64,000 nucleotides of DNA from CBDCEG01 sp965215775 (GTDB lineage: Bacteria; Pseudomonadota; Gammaproteobacteria; Cardiobacteriales; Ostreibacteriaceae). Every line of letters starts with the position of its first letter. The stretch's first letter is position 1. This document shows positions 1-8,435 of this stretch, piece after piece. Made by a program: the position numbers and the translations under genes. The DNA lies in assembly GCA_965215775.1 (NCBI GenBank), contig CBDCEG010000017.1:36130-100129 (forward strand), written 5' to 3'. The notes beneath the pieces are model-generated. The model was not told where the DNA came from. It did no database searches and saw only the letters and a list, made by a program, of their open reading frames with translations.

Positions 1-156
1 TGCATTATCCTCAAGTTTTAAATCACAATAATAATAAAATCCAACTACTGCAATAAGACCACAAACAGCTCCTATACCAAGTACAATTTTTGTATTTTTC
101 TCTCTTGCAAACCTTAGTTCATCTCGCCAAGGTAGTAAATTAAATTGAATAGCCAT
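1..156 (-). CDS. pilN: PilN, type IV pilus inner-membrane protein (N-terminal part)
   Basis: Runs off the left edge; 52 codons are visible from an ATG at 156. The product starts with the PilN hallmark N-L-L-P-W-R (residues 6-11), followed by a basic stretch and one hydrophobic segment (about residues 25-43). This is the known PilN pattern: a short cytoplasmic tail that docks onto PilM, then one transmembrane helix. It starts 4 bases after the pilM stop codon, as expected for a pilMNOPQ operon. Recognition is firm despite the truncation. Confidence 0.85.
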   Translation of the reverse strand, partial: MAIQFNLLPWRDELRFAREKNTKIVLGIGAVCGLIAVVGFYYYCDLKLEDNA

Positions 157-160
157 ATTC

Positions 161-1159
161 TTATTTCCTCATTGATAAACTAATAGCCATAGAGCCTGAT
201 GCCATTAAATGCTCTAATGAAAAATCTGAAGTTGCTTTCTTGCCTATTTTTATTGGACCACCTGTCGGTAAATCCTCAAATTTAATATTAGGTATATTAT
301 CTGACAAAATCTCATTCAAGCCAGGAACTAATGATCCCCCACCTACAACATAAGCAACAGCAACATCTGAGACACTTTGATCAAAGAACTCAAAACTTTC
401 ATTCAATTGCTCAGCCAAAGAGTTTAAATATTCAGGAAGAACAGTATCTTTAAACTCAGAAAGCGAGTTAATTTTTCTTTTCTCTGCATCTTCTAAGGAA
501 ATACCCGCAAGCTCACTAATTAACTCTGTTAACTGTTGACCGCCTATTTGCTGCTCTCTAGAAAAAATCATCTCAACACTATTATAAATATAAACATTTG
601 TTGTTTTATAACCAACATCAATTATAGCAAAATTATCTTGATATTTTTTACCTTTAATCTTTTCCATAACTTGACCATAAGCAAAACCTTCCACGTCAAC
701 CTCAACTTCTTTCACTAACTTATAATTCAAACTCTGAACCTTTTTCTCAACTAAATCCCGTCTCGTAGCAGCAAGCAATACGCGCTGCATTCCAACATTT
801 GTTGACTTACCTAAAGACACAAAATCATAATATGTATTCTCAGAAGGAAAGGGAACAAAGCTTGTTAATTGAGTAATAACCTCACCTTCCAGCGAATCAC
901 CAGACAAATCAGAATCAACCTCTGTAGTTTTTATTATTGCAGAAGATGTTGAAATACCTAAGCAAACTTTCTCTTGAGTCTTCCCTATTTTCTTTAACAA
1001 CCTTGTTATTATTTGTTGAGCAGAAGCCTCATCCAAAGCTCCGCCTCGTAGCTCAGGAGGTAAAACCTCACTAACTACTCTTTCTACTACAGCCTTTCTA
1101 CCTGATAACCTTGATAAAGCTATTTTGATAGAATAGCTACCTATATCTATTCCTAACAC
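161..1159 (-). CDS. pilM: PilM, actin-like ATPase of type IV pilus assembly
   Basis: 332 residues, the usual family length. Actin-fold nucleotide-binding elements are visible: phosphate-1 loop G-I-D-I-G-S-Y-S near residue 3, phosphate-2 loop I-I-D-V-G-Y-K-T-T around 179, and the adenosine loop V-V-G-G-G-S near 271. In the family PilM is cytoplasmic, binds the PilN tail and links the pilus motor to the PilNOP alignment complex. The start is GTG, chosen because a strong GGAGGT lies a few bases upstream and the protein begins directly with the conserved L-G-I-D-I-G. It is the first gene of the run into pilN. The organism therefore probably makes type IV pili, for twitching or DNA uptake; comM in this window fits the latter. 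Confidence 0.93.
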   Translation of the reverse strand: MLGIDIGSYSIKIALSRLSGRKAVVERVVSEVLPPELRGGALDEASAQQIITRLLKKIGKTQEKVCLGISTSSAIIKTTEVDSDLSGDSLEGEVITQLTSFVPFPSENTYYDFVSLGKSTNVGMQRVLLAATRRDLVEKKVQSLNYKLVKEVEVDVEGFAYGQVMEKIKGKKYQDNFAIIDVGYKTTNVYIYNSVEMIFSREQQIGGQQLTELISELAGISLEDAEKRKINSLSEFKDTVLPEYLNSLAEQLNESFEFFDQSVSDVAVAYVVGGGSLVPGLNEILSDNIPNIKFEDLPTGGPIKIGKKATSDFSLEHLMASGSMAISLSMRK

Positions 1160-1208
1160 GATGACCTCCGTATTACTATTTTAATTATATTATTTTACTT
1201 AACTTAAC

Positions 1209-2477
1209 TTACTTCAAATCTCTTTTCGCATAACCAGTGTAAAGTTGCCTTGGTCTTCCTATTTTATAAGAGTTAGTTACTAATTCATTCCAATGAGCGA
1301 CCCAACCTGCTGTTCTAGCTACTGCAAACATAACTGTAAACATACTAACAGGTATATTTAACGCACTATATATTATTCCTGAGTAAAAATCTACATTTGG
1401 ATATAAATTTCTTTTAATAAAGTAATCATCTTTCAAAGCAATCTCCTCTAGCTTTATTGCCAAATCCATTCTTGAGTCCGTCCCATATTTAGCTAAAATT
1501 TCATGGCAAAGCCCTCTAATTATGGTTGCACGAGGATCGAAGTTTTTATAAACCCTATGACCAAACCCCATCAATCTAAAAGAATCATTTTTATCTTTTG
1601 CTTTCTCTATATATTTGTCAACATTAGAAATATCACCTATTTCGTCAAGCATTTTTAAAACTGCTTCATTTGCACCACCATGAGCAGGACCCCACAAAGA
1701 AGCAATACCCGCAGAAACTGCAGCATAAGGATTGGTTCCAGTGCTTCCCGCCAATCTAACTGTTGAAGTTGACGCATTTTGCTCATGATCAGCATGTAAA
1801 ACAAACAAAACATCCAAAGCTTTAGCTGCCAAAGGATCAACCTTATAACCTTGATTTGGACGAGAAAACATCATATTAAGAAAGTTTTCTGCATAACCCA
1901 TACTTGGATCAGGGTAAACAAATGGTTCACCAATACTATGTTTGTAAGCTGCCGCTGCAATAACTGGCATTTTAGCAATTAACCTAAGAGCTGTTCTTCG
2001 TCTTCTTGAATCATCAGCCAAATTCAAAGCACTTGGGTAAAAAGCAGCTAAAGATCCTACAACTCCAGTAAGCATTGCCATTGGGTGAGCATCATGATTA
2101 AAACCATCAAAAAACTTTTTAAGATTTTCATTGATTAAAGTATAGTCTGCTATTTCATCTTTGTATGTTTTTCGCTCTTCCTCAGAAGGGATTTCACCAT
2201 AAAGCAACAAATAAGCAATATCTATAAATTTATATTTATCAGCTAATTGCTCAATTGGATAACCTCTATAAAGAAGCTCACCTTTACCACCGTCAATAAA
2301 AGTAATTTTACTTTCACAACTTGAAGTTGCTGTAAATCCAGGATCGTGGGTAAAAAGGTCAGTTTGTTTTGTTAAAGATGATATATCAATAACAGACTTA
2401 CCAAGAACTGGGTCTAGAATTGGCAATTCTACTTCCCCACCTTCAAAATCCCCAACTAACTTAACTATTTTCCCCAT
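1209..2477 (-). CDS. gltA: Citrate synthase (type II)
   Basis: Condenses oxaloacetate and acetyl-CoA into citrate, the entry step of the TCA cycle. About 422 residues, the length of the large hexameric, NADH-regulated proteobacterial form. Catalytic motifs are present: G-P-A-H-G-G-A-N, G-H-R-V-Y-K-N and N-V-D-F-Y-S-G (the His/His/Asp triad), with the typical C-terminus R-P-R-Q-L-Y-T-G-Y. The longest reading frame starts at 2483, but there the AGGAG abuts the ATG with no spacer. The second in-frame ATG at 2477 has the same AGGAG about 6 bases upstream and is the better start. It is flanked by pilM downstream and rpmE2 upstream on the same strand. Confidence 0.95.
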   Translation of the reverse strand: MGKIVKLVGDFEGGEVELPILDPVLGKSVIDISSLTKQTDLFTHDPGFTATSSCESKITFIDGGKGELLYRGYPIEQLADKYKFIDIAYLLLYGEIPSEEERKTYKDEIADYTLINENLKKFFDGFNHDAHPMAMLTGVVGSLAAFYPSALNLADDSRRRRTALRLIAKMPVIAAAAYKHSIGEPFVYPDPSMGYAENFLNMMFSRPNQGYKVDPLAAKALDVLFVLHADHEQNASTSTVRLAGSTGTNPYAAVSAGIASLWGPAHGGANEAVLKMLDEIGDISNVDKYIEKAKDKNDSFRLMGFGHRVYKNFDPRATIIRGLCHEILAKYGTDSRMDLAIKLEEIALKDDYFIKRNLYPNVDFYSGIIYSALNIPVSMFTVMFAVARTAGWVAHWNELVTNSYKIGRPRQLYTGYAKRDLK

Positions 2478-2539
2478 TTTCATCTCCTTTTAAAAAATTA
2501 AGAAACCTAATATTTAAACAACTTCACCAATAAAAAAAA

Positions 2540-2788
2540 CTATTTTTTATTGCCGTATCTTTGTTTAAACTTATCTACTCTACCTGCTGTATCAACTATA
2601 TTTTGTTTACCAGTATAAAAAGGGTGTGATTTGCTTGAAATCTCAATTTTAGCAAGTGGATATTCCTGCCCATCTTCCCACTCTATTGTTTCCTTTGTAT
2701 GTATTGTTGACTTTGTTAAAAAAGCAAAGTCTGCTGCTGTATCTTTAAAAACCACATCTCTATAATTTGGGTGAATATCTTTTTTCAT
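2540..2788 (-). CDS. rpmE2: 50S ribosomal protein L31 type B (zinc-free)
   Basis: 82 residues, starting M-K-K-D-I-H-P-N-Y and containing S-K-S-H-P-F-Y-T-G-K, typical of L31. It has no cysteines, so it is the type B (YkgM-like) form lacking the zinc-binding CxxC pairs of type A. In enterobacteria the type B paralogue is induced under zinc limitation by loss of Zur repression. Whether a type A copy exists elsewhere cannot be seen; in some low-GC gammaproteobacteria type B is the only L31. A promoter-like sequence lies 80-110 bases upstream, and I see no obvious Zur-like palindrome. Confidence 0.93.
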   Translation of the reverse strand: MKKDIHPNYRDVVFKDTAADFAFLTKSTIHTKETIEWEDGQEYPLAKIEISSKSHPFYTGKQNIVDTAGRVDKFKQRYGNKK

Positions 2789-2868
2789 TTTTTATCCCTA
2801 TAACTTTATTCATTTCAAAAAAGAACAAACCAAGCTCTACACTTTAGTTCATTACCAATAACTTTTCA

Positions 2869-2896
2869 ATTCTACCTCAATAAAGATTATTATCAA
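2869..2896 (-). promoter_or_regulatory. Putative sigma-70 promoter for rpmE2
   Basis: On the minus strand TTGATA (2891-2896) is followed after 16 bases by TAGAAT (2869-2874), each one mismatch from consensus. It lies about 80 bases before the rpmE2 start, in an otherwise empty 250-base gap. Inference from sequence only. Confidence 0.45.
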
Positions 2897-3039
2897 TATT
2901 ATTTAAGTAAAATTACACAAAATAACATAATTATATAAGTGGTTATGTAACTTTAATTTAAGATAGATAAGTATTTCGGTATAGAAAAAGATTCTTTTAT
3001 AAACACAAACTTCAAACAATAACTTTAAAAAGCATTAAG

Positions 3040-3597
3040 TTATATTTGGTAGTTATTTTTATCTCCAATATCAAAATGCAATGGCATTGACCATTTTTTT
3101 ATACATAACCACAAGTAAATAATACCAACTAAACATAAGGCATATGAATCATTTACTTCAAAAAATATTGCCATAACTACATAAATAAGCAATGGAGGAA
3201 CAAGAAATAATGATTTTATTTTAAAACAAAAATATTCTTTTATTGCAAGCATACTTGCGGTTGCATAAAAAAAACCAAAGCTAAACACTTCAACAATTTG
3301 TTTAGCTGATTGATTTTCAATAAGGGTTGAAACAACAAAGGTAATAAAACCTAACCAACAAATAAAAGGAACTAACCACCTTAAAAAAGCAACATAAAGG
3401 TGAATATTAGCACAGCTAAGACCTATAGATAAGCTAACAAATAAAAAATAACTCTCCCCAAAAATACTCAAATCAAATAAACTTTCAATTGATTTTAAAA
3501 TACAGCTTATTGCAAAAATAGTCAGCCCAACTCTATAAAGAATAACGGTTATATTATCCAAATTATTCATATTCGGTTTATGTTCTGGATTTGCCAT
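3040..3597 (-). CDS. Integral membrane protein, DUF2301-like
   Basis: 185 residues with five to six hydrophobic helices and almost no soluble part. The segment I-K-E-Y-F-C-F-K (about residues 118-125) and the H-L-Y-V-A-F-L-R stretch (about 66-73) resemble the DUF2301 family of small integral membrane proteins of unknown function; this is by memory of the motif, not a search. A good ribosome site (AAAGGT, 7 bases before ATG) supports the start. It lies 38 bases downstream of the sugar ABC ATPase gene on the same strand, so it may be read through from that operon, but nothing indicates a role in sugar uptake. Confidence 0.6.
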   Translation of the reverse strand: MANPEHKPNMNNLDNITVILYRVGLTIFAISCILKSIESLFDLSIFGESYFLFVSLSIGLSCANIHLYVAFLRWLVPFICWLGFITFVVSTLIENQSAKQIVEVFSFGFFYATASMLAIKEYFCFKIKSLFLVPPLLIYVVMAIFFEVNDSYALCLVGIIYLWLCIKKWSMPLHFDIGDKNNYQI

Positions 3598-3635
3598 TTA
3601 TTTACCTTTTTTAATCATATATTTTTCATAAGTAT

Positions 3636-4730
3636 TTAATCACCAAAAAGAATATGTCTTTCATTATTAAACACATGAATATCAGTTTCTTTTGCTTTTA
3701 GTTTTATTTCTTGCCCTTGTTCTATATCAATATTACCAGCTAATTTAACAACAACTTGTTCTTTTTGCCCTTCTATATCAGTATAAATAAGCTGTATTTC
3801 TCCAAGATTTTCTATATAAGAAACTTTACCCATAAACATTGGAGTTTCAGCATTAGCTTTATCAATCATAATAAAATCTTCTGGTCTTATTCCTAGCTGG
3901 ATTTTATTGCAACTTATATTATTAGGAAAATCAACAGTCATAGTATAAAGCTCAGAAATTTTCACATTCAAATCACTACCATTTACTTCTGCAGTCGCAT
4001 CTAATATATTCATAGATGGACTTCCTATAAATTTAGCAACAAATAAATTTGCAGGTTTGTGATAAATTTCCATTGGTGTTCCTATTTGCTCAACTCTACC
4101 ATCACGCAAAACCACAACTTTATCAGCTAAAGTCATTGCTTCAACTTGATCATGAGTTACATAAATCATAGTTCTATTTTCTAAATGTTTATGTAGCTGG
4201 GCAATTTCAATTCTAGTTTGCACTCTAAGAGCGGCATCTAAATTAGATAATGGTTCATCAAATAAAAATATATCAGAATCTCTAACTATTGCTCTTCCTA
4301 TAGCAACCCTTTGTCTTTGTCCGCCTGAGAGATTTTTAGGTAATCTATCTAAATATTCAGTTAGCTGAAGCATTTCTGCTGCTTTTTCAACTTTTTCTTT
4401 TATTGAAAGCTTATCCGCTTTAGCTAGCTTCATTCCAAACGCCATATTTTCATAAACCGTCATATGTGGATACAAAGCATAAGATTGGAAAACCATTGAA
4501 ATTCCTCTTTCCGACGGAGATAAACTATTAACAACCTTATCATCAAAAGATAAAGTTCCAGAAGTTATATCCTCAAGCCCAGCGATAACTCTAAGTAAAG
4601 TTGATTTACCACAACCTGATGGACCAACAAAAACTATAAACTCTCCAGAGTTAATGCTAAATGAAATATCTTTCAAAACCTTTACAGGACCAAAATCTTT
4701 ACAAACCTTATTAAATTCTAAAGATGCCAT
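3636..4730 (-). CDS. Sugar ABC transporter ATP-binding protein (MalK/UgpC type)
   Basis: Energises import of the sugar bound by the upstream solute-binding protein. 364 residues: an ABC ATPase domain (Walker A G-P-S-G-C-G-K-S-T at 36-44, Q-loop near 82, signature L-S-G-G-Q at 134-138, Walker B I-F-L-F-D-E-P at 154-160, H-loop His193) followed by a C-terminal TOBE regulatory/sugar-specificity domain. This is the CUT1-family layout (MalK, UgpC, ThuK). GGAG lies 8 bases before the ATG and overlaps the end of the alpha-glucosidase gene, so translation is probably coupled. Last gene of the five-gene sugar operon. The exact sugar cannot be read from the ATPase. Confidence 0.93.
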   Translation of the reverse strand: MASLEFNKVCKDFGPVKVLKDISFSINSGEFIVFVGPSGCGKSTLLRVIAGLEDITSGTLSFDDKVVNSLSPSERGISMVFQSYALYPHMTVYENMAFGMKLAKADKLSIKEKVEKAAEMLQLTEYLDRLPKNLSGGQRQRVAIGRAIVRDSDIFLFDEPLSNLDAALRVQTRIEIAQLHKHLENRTMIYVTHDQVEAMTLADKVVVLRDGRVEQIGTPMEIYHKPANLFVAKFIGSPSMNILDATAEVNGSDLNVKISELYTMTVDFPNNISCNKIQLGIRPEDFIMIDKANAETPMFMGKVSYIENLGEIQLIYTDIEGQKEQVVVKLAGNIDIEQGQEIKLKAKETDIHVFNNERHILFGD

Positions 4731-4732
4731 TT

Positions 4733-6391
4733 TTATTCTCCAATTATTTTAGTTTCAGTAAGCCATACTCCATAAGGAGCTAACTTAACTACAAAATTCT
4801 CATTATTATAAATACTGTTGTATTTCAACTCTGAAATTGTTTTATATTTATATTCTTCTGACATTACTAACCTTTGCTCTTGATCAGAAAAATTAAATAC
4901 ACAAAGCAATCGTTCTTTATTTCTTACGCGGTAAAATGATAAAACATCTGGATTTAAGTTAATAAACTCAATTTCTCCAAGCTGTAAACTTTTGTATGTT
5001 TTTCTAATATTTATTAGATTTTTATAATATTCTAACAAACTATCTTGTTTGTTTTTTTGCTTGCTTACACTACTAGATAAATGACCATCATCAACAGGCA
5101 ACCAGCACTTATCTGCAGTTGAAAACCCTGCATTTTTAGCCAAACTATCCCAAACCATAGGAGTTCTACAACCATCCCTGCTTTTTATTTTTGGCCAGAA
5201 CTCTATTCCATAAGGGTCTTGTAAGTCTTTAAACTTAACATCTACATCTTTTAACCCAAGCTCCTCTCCTTGATATAAACAAGGTGTTCCTTTTATAGTT
5301 AAAAGAATTGTAGCTAACATTTTCAACCAATTTTGTTGTGAGTTCCCATCTTTTTCCCACCTTGTTGCATACCTTGCAGTATCGTGATTTGAAAAAGACC
5401 AAGATGCCCAAGATTCTTTTGCAACTTCTATATATTTAGTTACTGTTTTTTGAATATAATCTGGCGTTGGAGTATTTTTATTTAAAAAATCAAAGCCATA
5501 ACACATATGAATCTTATCAGTTCCCGCTGTATAATCCGCCATTATTTCCAACCCACGATGAGAATCTCCAACCTCTCCAACAGAAGTTATGCAATCATAA
5601 GTATCTAAAAGCTTTCTAAATCTTTTTAAAAAATCTATATTCTCAGGTCTGGTTTTATCATAAAGGTGAAGTTGATAAGTATATGGATTAGCTATATCTG
5701 AAGCTATTTCAATGCGTTTATCTTCATCAAGCCCTGGGTTATCTCGTAATAAATTATCATGAAAATAAAAATTAACCGTATCTAACCTAAAACCATCAAC
5801 TCCCAAATCTAACCAAAACTTAGTTATATCTAAAAGTGCATCTTGCACTTCTATATTATGAAAATTAAGATCTGGCTGTGAAGTTAAAAAATTATGTAAA
5901 TAATACTGTTTTCTAGTTGTATTCCAATGCCAAGCACTCCCACCAAAAATAGATAACCAATTATTTGGTGGAGTTCCATCTTTTTTAGGATCGGCCCAAA
6001 CATACCAATCAGATTTGGAGTTATTTTTACTTTCCTTACTCTCAACAAACCAAGGGTGAATGTCAGCAGTATGAGAAATAACTAAATCAATAATAACTTT
6101 TATATTTAGTTTATGAGCTTTATCTAATAACTCTTTAAAATCATCTAAAGTTCCAAATATAGGATCTACATTTTTATAGTTTTCAACATCATAACCAAAA
6201 TCATTCATTGGAGATTTAAAAAAAGGAGAAATCCAAATAGCATCAATACCTAATTCAGAAATATAATCAAGCCTACTAATGACACCTTTTATATCCCCTA
6301 TTCCATCACCGTTACTATCTTGGTAAGATCTAAGGTATATTTGGTAAATAACAGCTTCTTTCCACCAATCTTTATTATTTATTTTTATCAT
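4733..6391 (-). CDS. aglA: GH13 alpha-glucosidase
   Basis: Cytoplasmic glycosidase of about 552 residues with no signal peptide. The GH13 catalytic set is complete: nucleophile Asp in G-F-R-L-D-T-V-N, acid/base Glu in V-G-E-V-G-D, and Asp in F-S-N-H-D. The N-D-W/D-W-Y-V-W-A-D-P and P-P-N-N-W-L-S-I-F-G-G-S-A-W signatures are those of alpha-glucosidases acting on small alpha-glucosides (maltose, sucrose, trehalulose type) rather than true amylases. It lies inside the sugar ABC operon, so it probably hydrolyses the imported disaccharide to glucose. A TTG at 6403, directly after the upstream stop and 4 bases from AAAGG, is an alternative start adding four residues. Confidence 0.9.
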   Translation of the reverse strand: MIKINNKDWWKEAVIYQIYLRSYQDSNGDGIGDIKGVISRLDYISELGIDAIWISPFFKSPMNDFGYDVENYKNVDPIFGTLDDFKELLDKAHKLNIKVIIDLVISHTADIHPWFVESKESKNNSKSDWYVWADPKKDGTPPNNWLSIFGGSAWHWNTTRKQYYLHNFLTSQPDLNFHNIEVQDALLDITKFWLDLGVDGFRLDTVNFYFHDNLLRDNPGLDEDKRIEIASDIANPYTYQLHLYDKTRPENIDFLKRFRKLLDTYDCITSVGEVGDSHRGLEIMADYTAGTDKIHMCYGFDFLNKNTPTPDYIQKTVTKYIEVAKESWASWSFSNHDTARYATRWEKDGNSQQNWLKMLATILLTIKGTPCLYQGEELGLKDVDVKFKDLQDPYGIEFWPKIKSRDGCRTPMVWDSLAKNAGFSTADKCWLPVDDGHLSSSVSKQKNKQDSLLEYYKNLINIRKTYKSLQLGEIEFINLNPDVLSFYRVRNKERLLCVFNFSDQEQRLVMSEEYKYKTISELKYNSIYNNENFVVKLAPYGVWLTETKIIGE

Positions 6392-6403
6392 TGTATTTTG
6401 CAA

Positions 6404-7243
6404 TTAACCTTTTACGCCACCAGCAGTTAGACCTGATATTATTTTTCTTTGGAAAATAAGAACCAAGATAACCAGTGGAACCGTTACAATTACAGAGGCT
6501 GCCATTAATGGACCCCAAGGAAGTTCATGTTCTGAAGCCCCAGATATCATTGCAATTGCAACAGGAACCGTTCTAACTTCCTCACCTTGTATAAATGTAA
6601 AAGCAAATAAGAATTCATTCCAAGCAACAATAAAGGCTAATAAACCTGTAGTAACCATAGCTGGCCACATAATTGGCATAAATACTTTAGTAATTATTTG
6701 CCAACTAGAAGCACCATCAACAATAGCTGCTTCCTCTAATTCAACTGGTATTTCTCTCATAAATGTTGTTAAAACCCATACTGTGAAAGGAAGTGTGAAA
6801 ATCATATATGTAAGAACTAATGACCACAAAGAATTATATAAACCCAAATTTCTAACAAGTTCAAAAAGACCAGCAAGAACTGCAACTTGAGGAAACATTG
6901 ATACAGAAAGTATAGTAAGCAATATCAAACCTCTGCCTTTGAAATCAATTCTAGCCAAAGCAAAAGATGCAGTAACTGAAAGCAACAAAGATATAATAAC
7001 CACTGCCGTTGCAACAAATAAAGAGTTTCCTAAGTTCCTAAGGAAGTTACCTTCCGTTAAAACAGAGAAATAGTTTTTTAAGTCAAATGAAGTTGGTAAA
7101 TAACTTACTTCAAATATTTCTTTTCCAGACTTAAAGCTAGTGATTATTGCGTAATAAAAAGGAAATACTGCAAAAACAAATATTGTTAATATAATTAAGT
7201 AAAATATAATTTTTTTCACTATTTTTTTAACTTTAGTATCCAT
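6404..7243 (-). CDS. Sugar ABC transporter permease (MalG/ThuG type)
   Basis: 279 residues with six predicted transmembrane helices and the conserved cytoplasmic EAA loop (E-E-A-A-I-V-D-G-A about residue 170), which contacts the ATPase. The C-terminus S-G-L-T-A-G-G-V-K-G is typical of the second permease of CUT1 carbohydrate transporters. It starts two bases after the first permease ends and runs directly into the alpha-glucosidase gene. With the partner permease it forms the inner-membrane channel for the sugar. Confidence 0.93.
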   Translation of the reverse strand: MDTKVKKIVKKIIFYLIILTIFVFAVFPFYYAIITSFKSGKEIFEVSYLPTSFDLKNYFSVLTEGNFLRNLGNSLFVATAVVIISLLLSVTASFALARIDFKGRGLILLTILSVSMFPQVAVLAGLFELVRNLGLYNSLWSLVLTYMIFTLPFTVWVLTTFMREIPVELEEAAIVDGASSWQIITKVFMPIMWPAMVTTGLLAFIVAWNEFLFAFTFIQGEEVRTVPVAIAMISGASEHELPWGPLMAASVIVTVPLVILVLIFQRKIISGLTAGGVKG

Positions 7244-7245
7244 AA

Positions 7246-8232
7246 CTACTTACCTCCTGAGAGATTAACTCTTGAAATTTTTATATAAAGTATTGTAACC
7301 AAACCTATTATCAAAAATAACATTGTTGCAGCGGCCGAACCATATGCAAACTTATCAAATTGAAATAGATTTTCTTGAACAATAATACTCATGGTTTTTG
7401 TTTGTTCATTATTTGCTAAAATATAAATCAAATCAAATATCCGCAAAGAATCTAACATTCTAAAAATAACTGCAACCGTAAGAGTTGGCATAAGTAATGG
7501 TAGAGTTATCTTAAAGTAAACTTTTACTGGATGAACACCATCAATTTTAGCAGCTTCATAAATATCATTTGATATTGTTTGCATTCCAGCAAGTAATAGT
7601 AGAACCATAAATGGAGTGGTTTTCCAAATATCAACCATAAGAACAGCCATCATTGCGGTATCTGATGAAGCTGTCCAAGCAACAGGATTATCGATAACCC
7701 CTATATACATTAACATATCGTTTATGATACCAAACTGATCATTTAACATCCACGCCCACATTTTTGCAGAAACTATAGTCGGTATTGCCCAAGGTATTAA
7801 TATGGAAGCTCTAATTAGACCTCTAAATTTAAACTTCATATTTAAAACATAAGCTATCATAAGCCCAAAAATAAGCTCAAAACTAACTGAAAATATAGAA
7901 AAATAAACTGTATTCCAAACTGCTTTCCACCAAGCCGCATCTACTAGCAACCCAACCCATTCACCATCGCCCTCTCCATAGTCCACATACTCTAGATAAT
8001 TTTTAAAGCCTATGAATTTAGCTTCATCAAGACCATCTAGTGAAGCATCTGTAAAGCCAAACCAAATTGATTTAATAAGTGGCCAACCAGCAACAGCAAA
8101 TAAAACTATTAACATCGGTGCTAAGAAAATTTTGGCATTTTTCAGTCTTTCTTTTTTTAAATTTGATTTTAATGGAGTTATCACTAAATCATTGGGAGAA
8201 ATATTAACTGCCTCTGTTTTTTGCGAAGACAT
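7246..8232 (-). CDS. Sugar ABC transporter permease (MalF/ThuF type)
   Basis: 328 residues: a cytoplasmic N-terminus of about 33 residues, then six transmembrane helices, with the EAA loop (Y-E-A-A-K-I-D-G-V near residue 225). It matches the first permease of the trehalose/maltose/sucrose class (CUT1), which lacks the long MalF periplasmic loop. It is separated by 203 bases from the binding-protein gene, a gap holding an RNA hairpin and a tandem repeat. GAGG lies about 9 bases before the ATG. Confidence 0.92.
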   Translation of the reverse strand: MSSQKTEAVNISPNDLVITPLKSNLKKERLKNAKIFLAPMLIVLFAVAGWPLIKSIWFGFTDASLDGLDEAKFIGFKNYLEYVDYGEGDGEWVGLLVDAAWWKAVWNTVYFSIFSVSFELIFGLMIAYVLNMKFKFRGLIRASILIPWAIPTIVSAKMWAWMLNDQFGIINDMLMYIGVIDNPVAWTASSDTAMMAVLMVDIWKTTPFMVLLLLAGMQTISNDIYEAAKIDGVHPVKVYFKITLPLLMPTLTVAVIFRMLDSLRIFDLIYILANNEQTKTMSIIVQENLFQFDKFAYGSAAATMLFLIIGLVTILYIKISRVNLSGGK

Positions 8233-8290
8233 ACTGGCCTCTTTTTGTATTTTTAATTGTTTTTTATAATTTATAAGTGCTAAAAGTTAT

Positions 8291-8340
8291 TTCTAAATAT
8301 TTCTTAGTATTTCTTGGTATTTCTTAGCATTTCTACTTAT
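8291..8340. repeat. 10-bp imperfect tandem repeat, five units
   Basis: Five consecutive 10-base units beginning TTCT (such as TTCTTAGTAT, TTCTTGGTAT, TTCTTAGCAT) in exact 10-base register. They lie in the intercistronic gap between the sugar-binding-protein gene and the first permease gene. The transcribed strand reads as repeats of the type ATACTAAGAA. Possible protein-binding phasing or slippage product; function unknown. Confidence 0.7.
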
Positions 8341-8380
8341 AGAGCTTTAACACATAGCTTTGCAATAAGTAAACAAATAA

Positions 8381-8407
8381 GTGAACCTATACTAACTATA
8401 AGTCCAC
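8381..8407 (-). promoter_or_regulatory. Intercistronic RNA hairpin after the binding-protein gene
   Basis: The minus-strand transcript can form an 11-bp stem: GTGGACTTATA (8407-8397) pairs with TATAGGTTCAC (8391-8381) around a 5-base loop. Two pairs are G-U, which form only in the minus-strand RNA, supporting a role in this operon's mRNA. It lies 28 bases after the solute-binding-protein stop, the place where maltose-type operons carry a stem-loop that protects the binding-protein message and lowers permease expression. Only a modest T-rich tract follows, so partial termination is also possible. Confidence 0.6.
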
Positions 8408-8435
8408 CTATCTTATTTTTATTACTTATTGGTTT

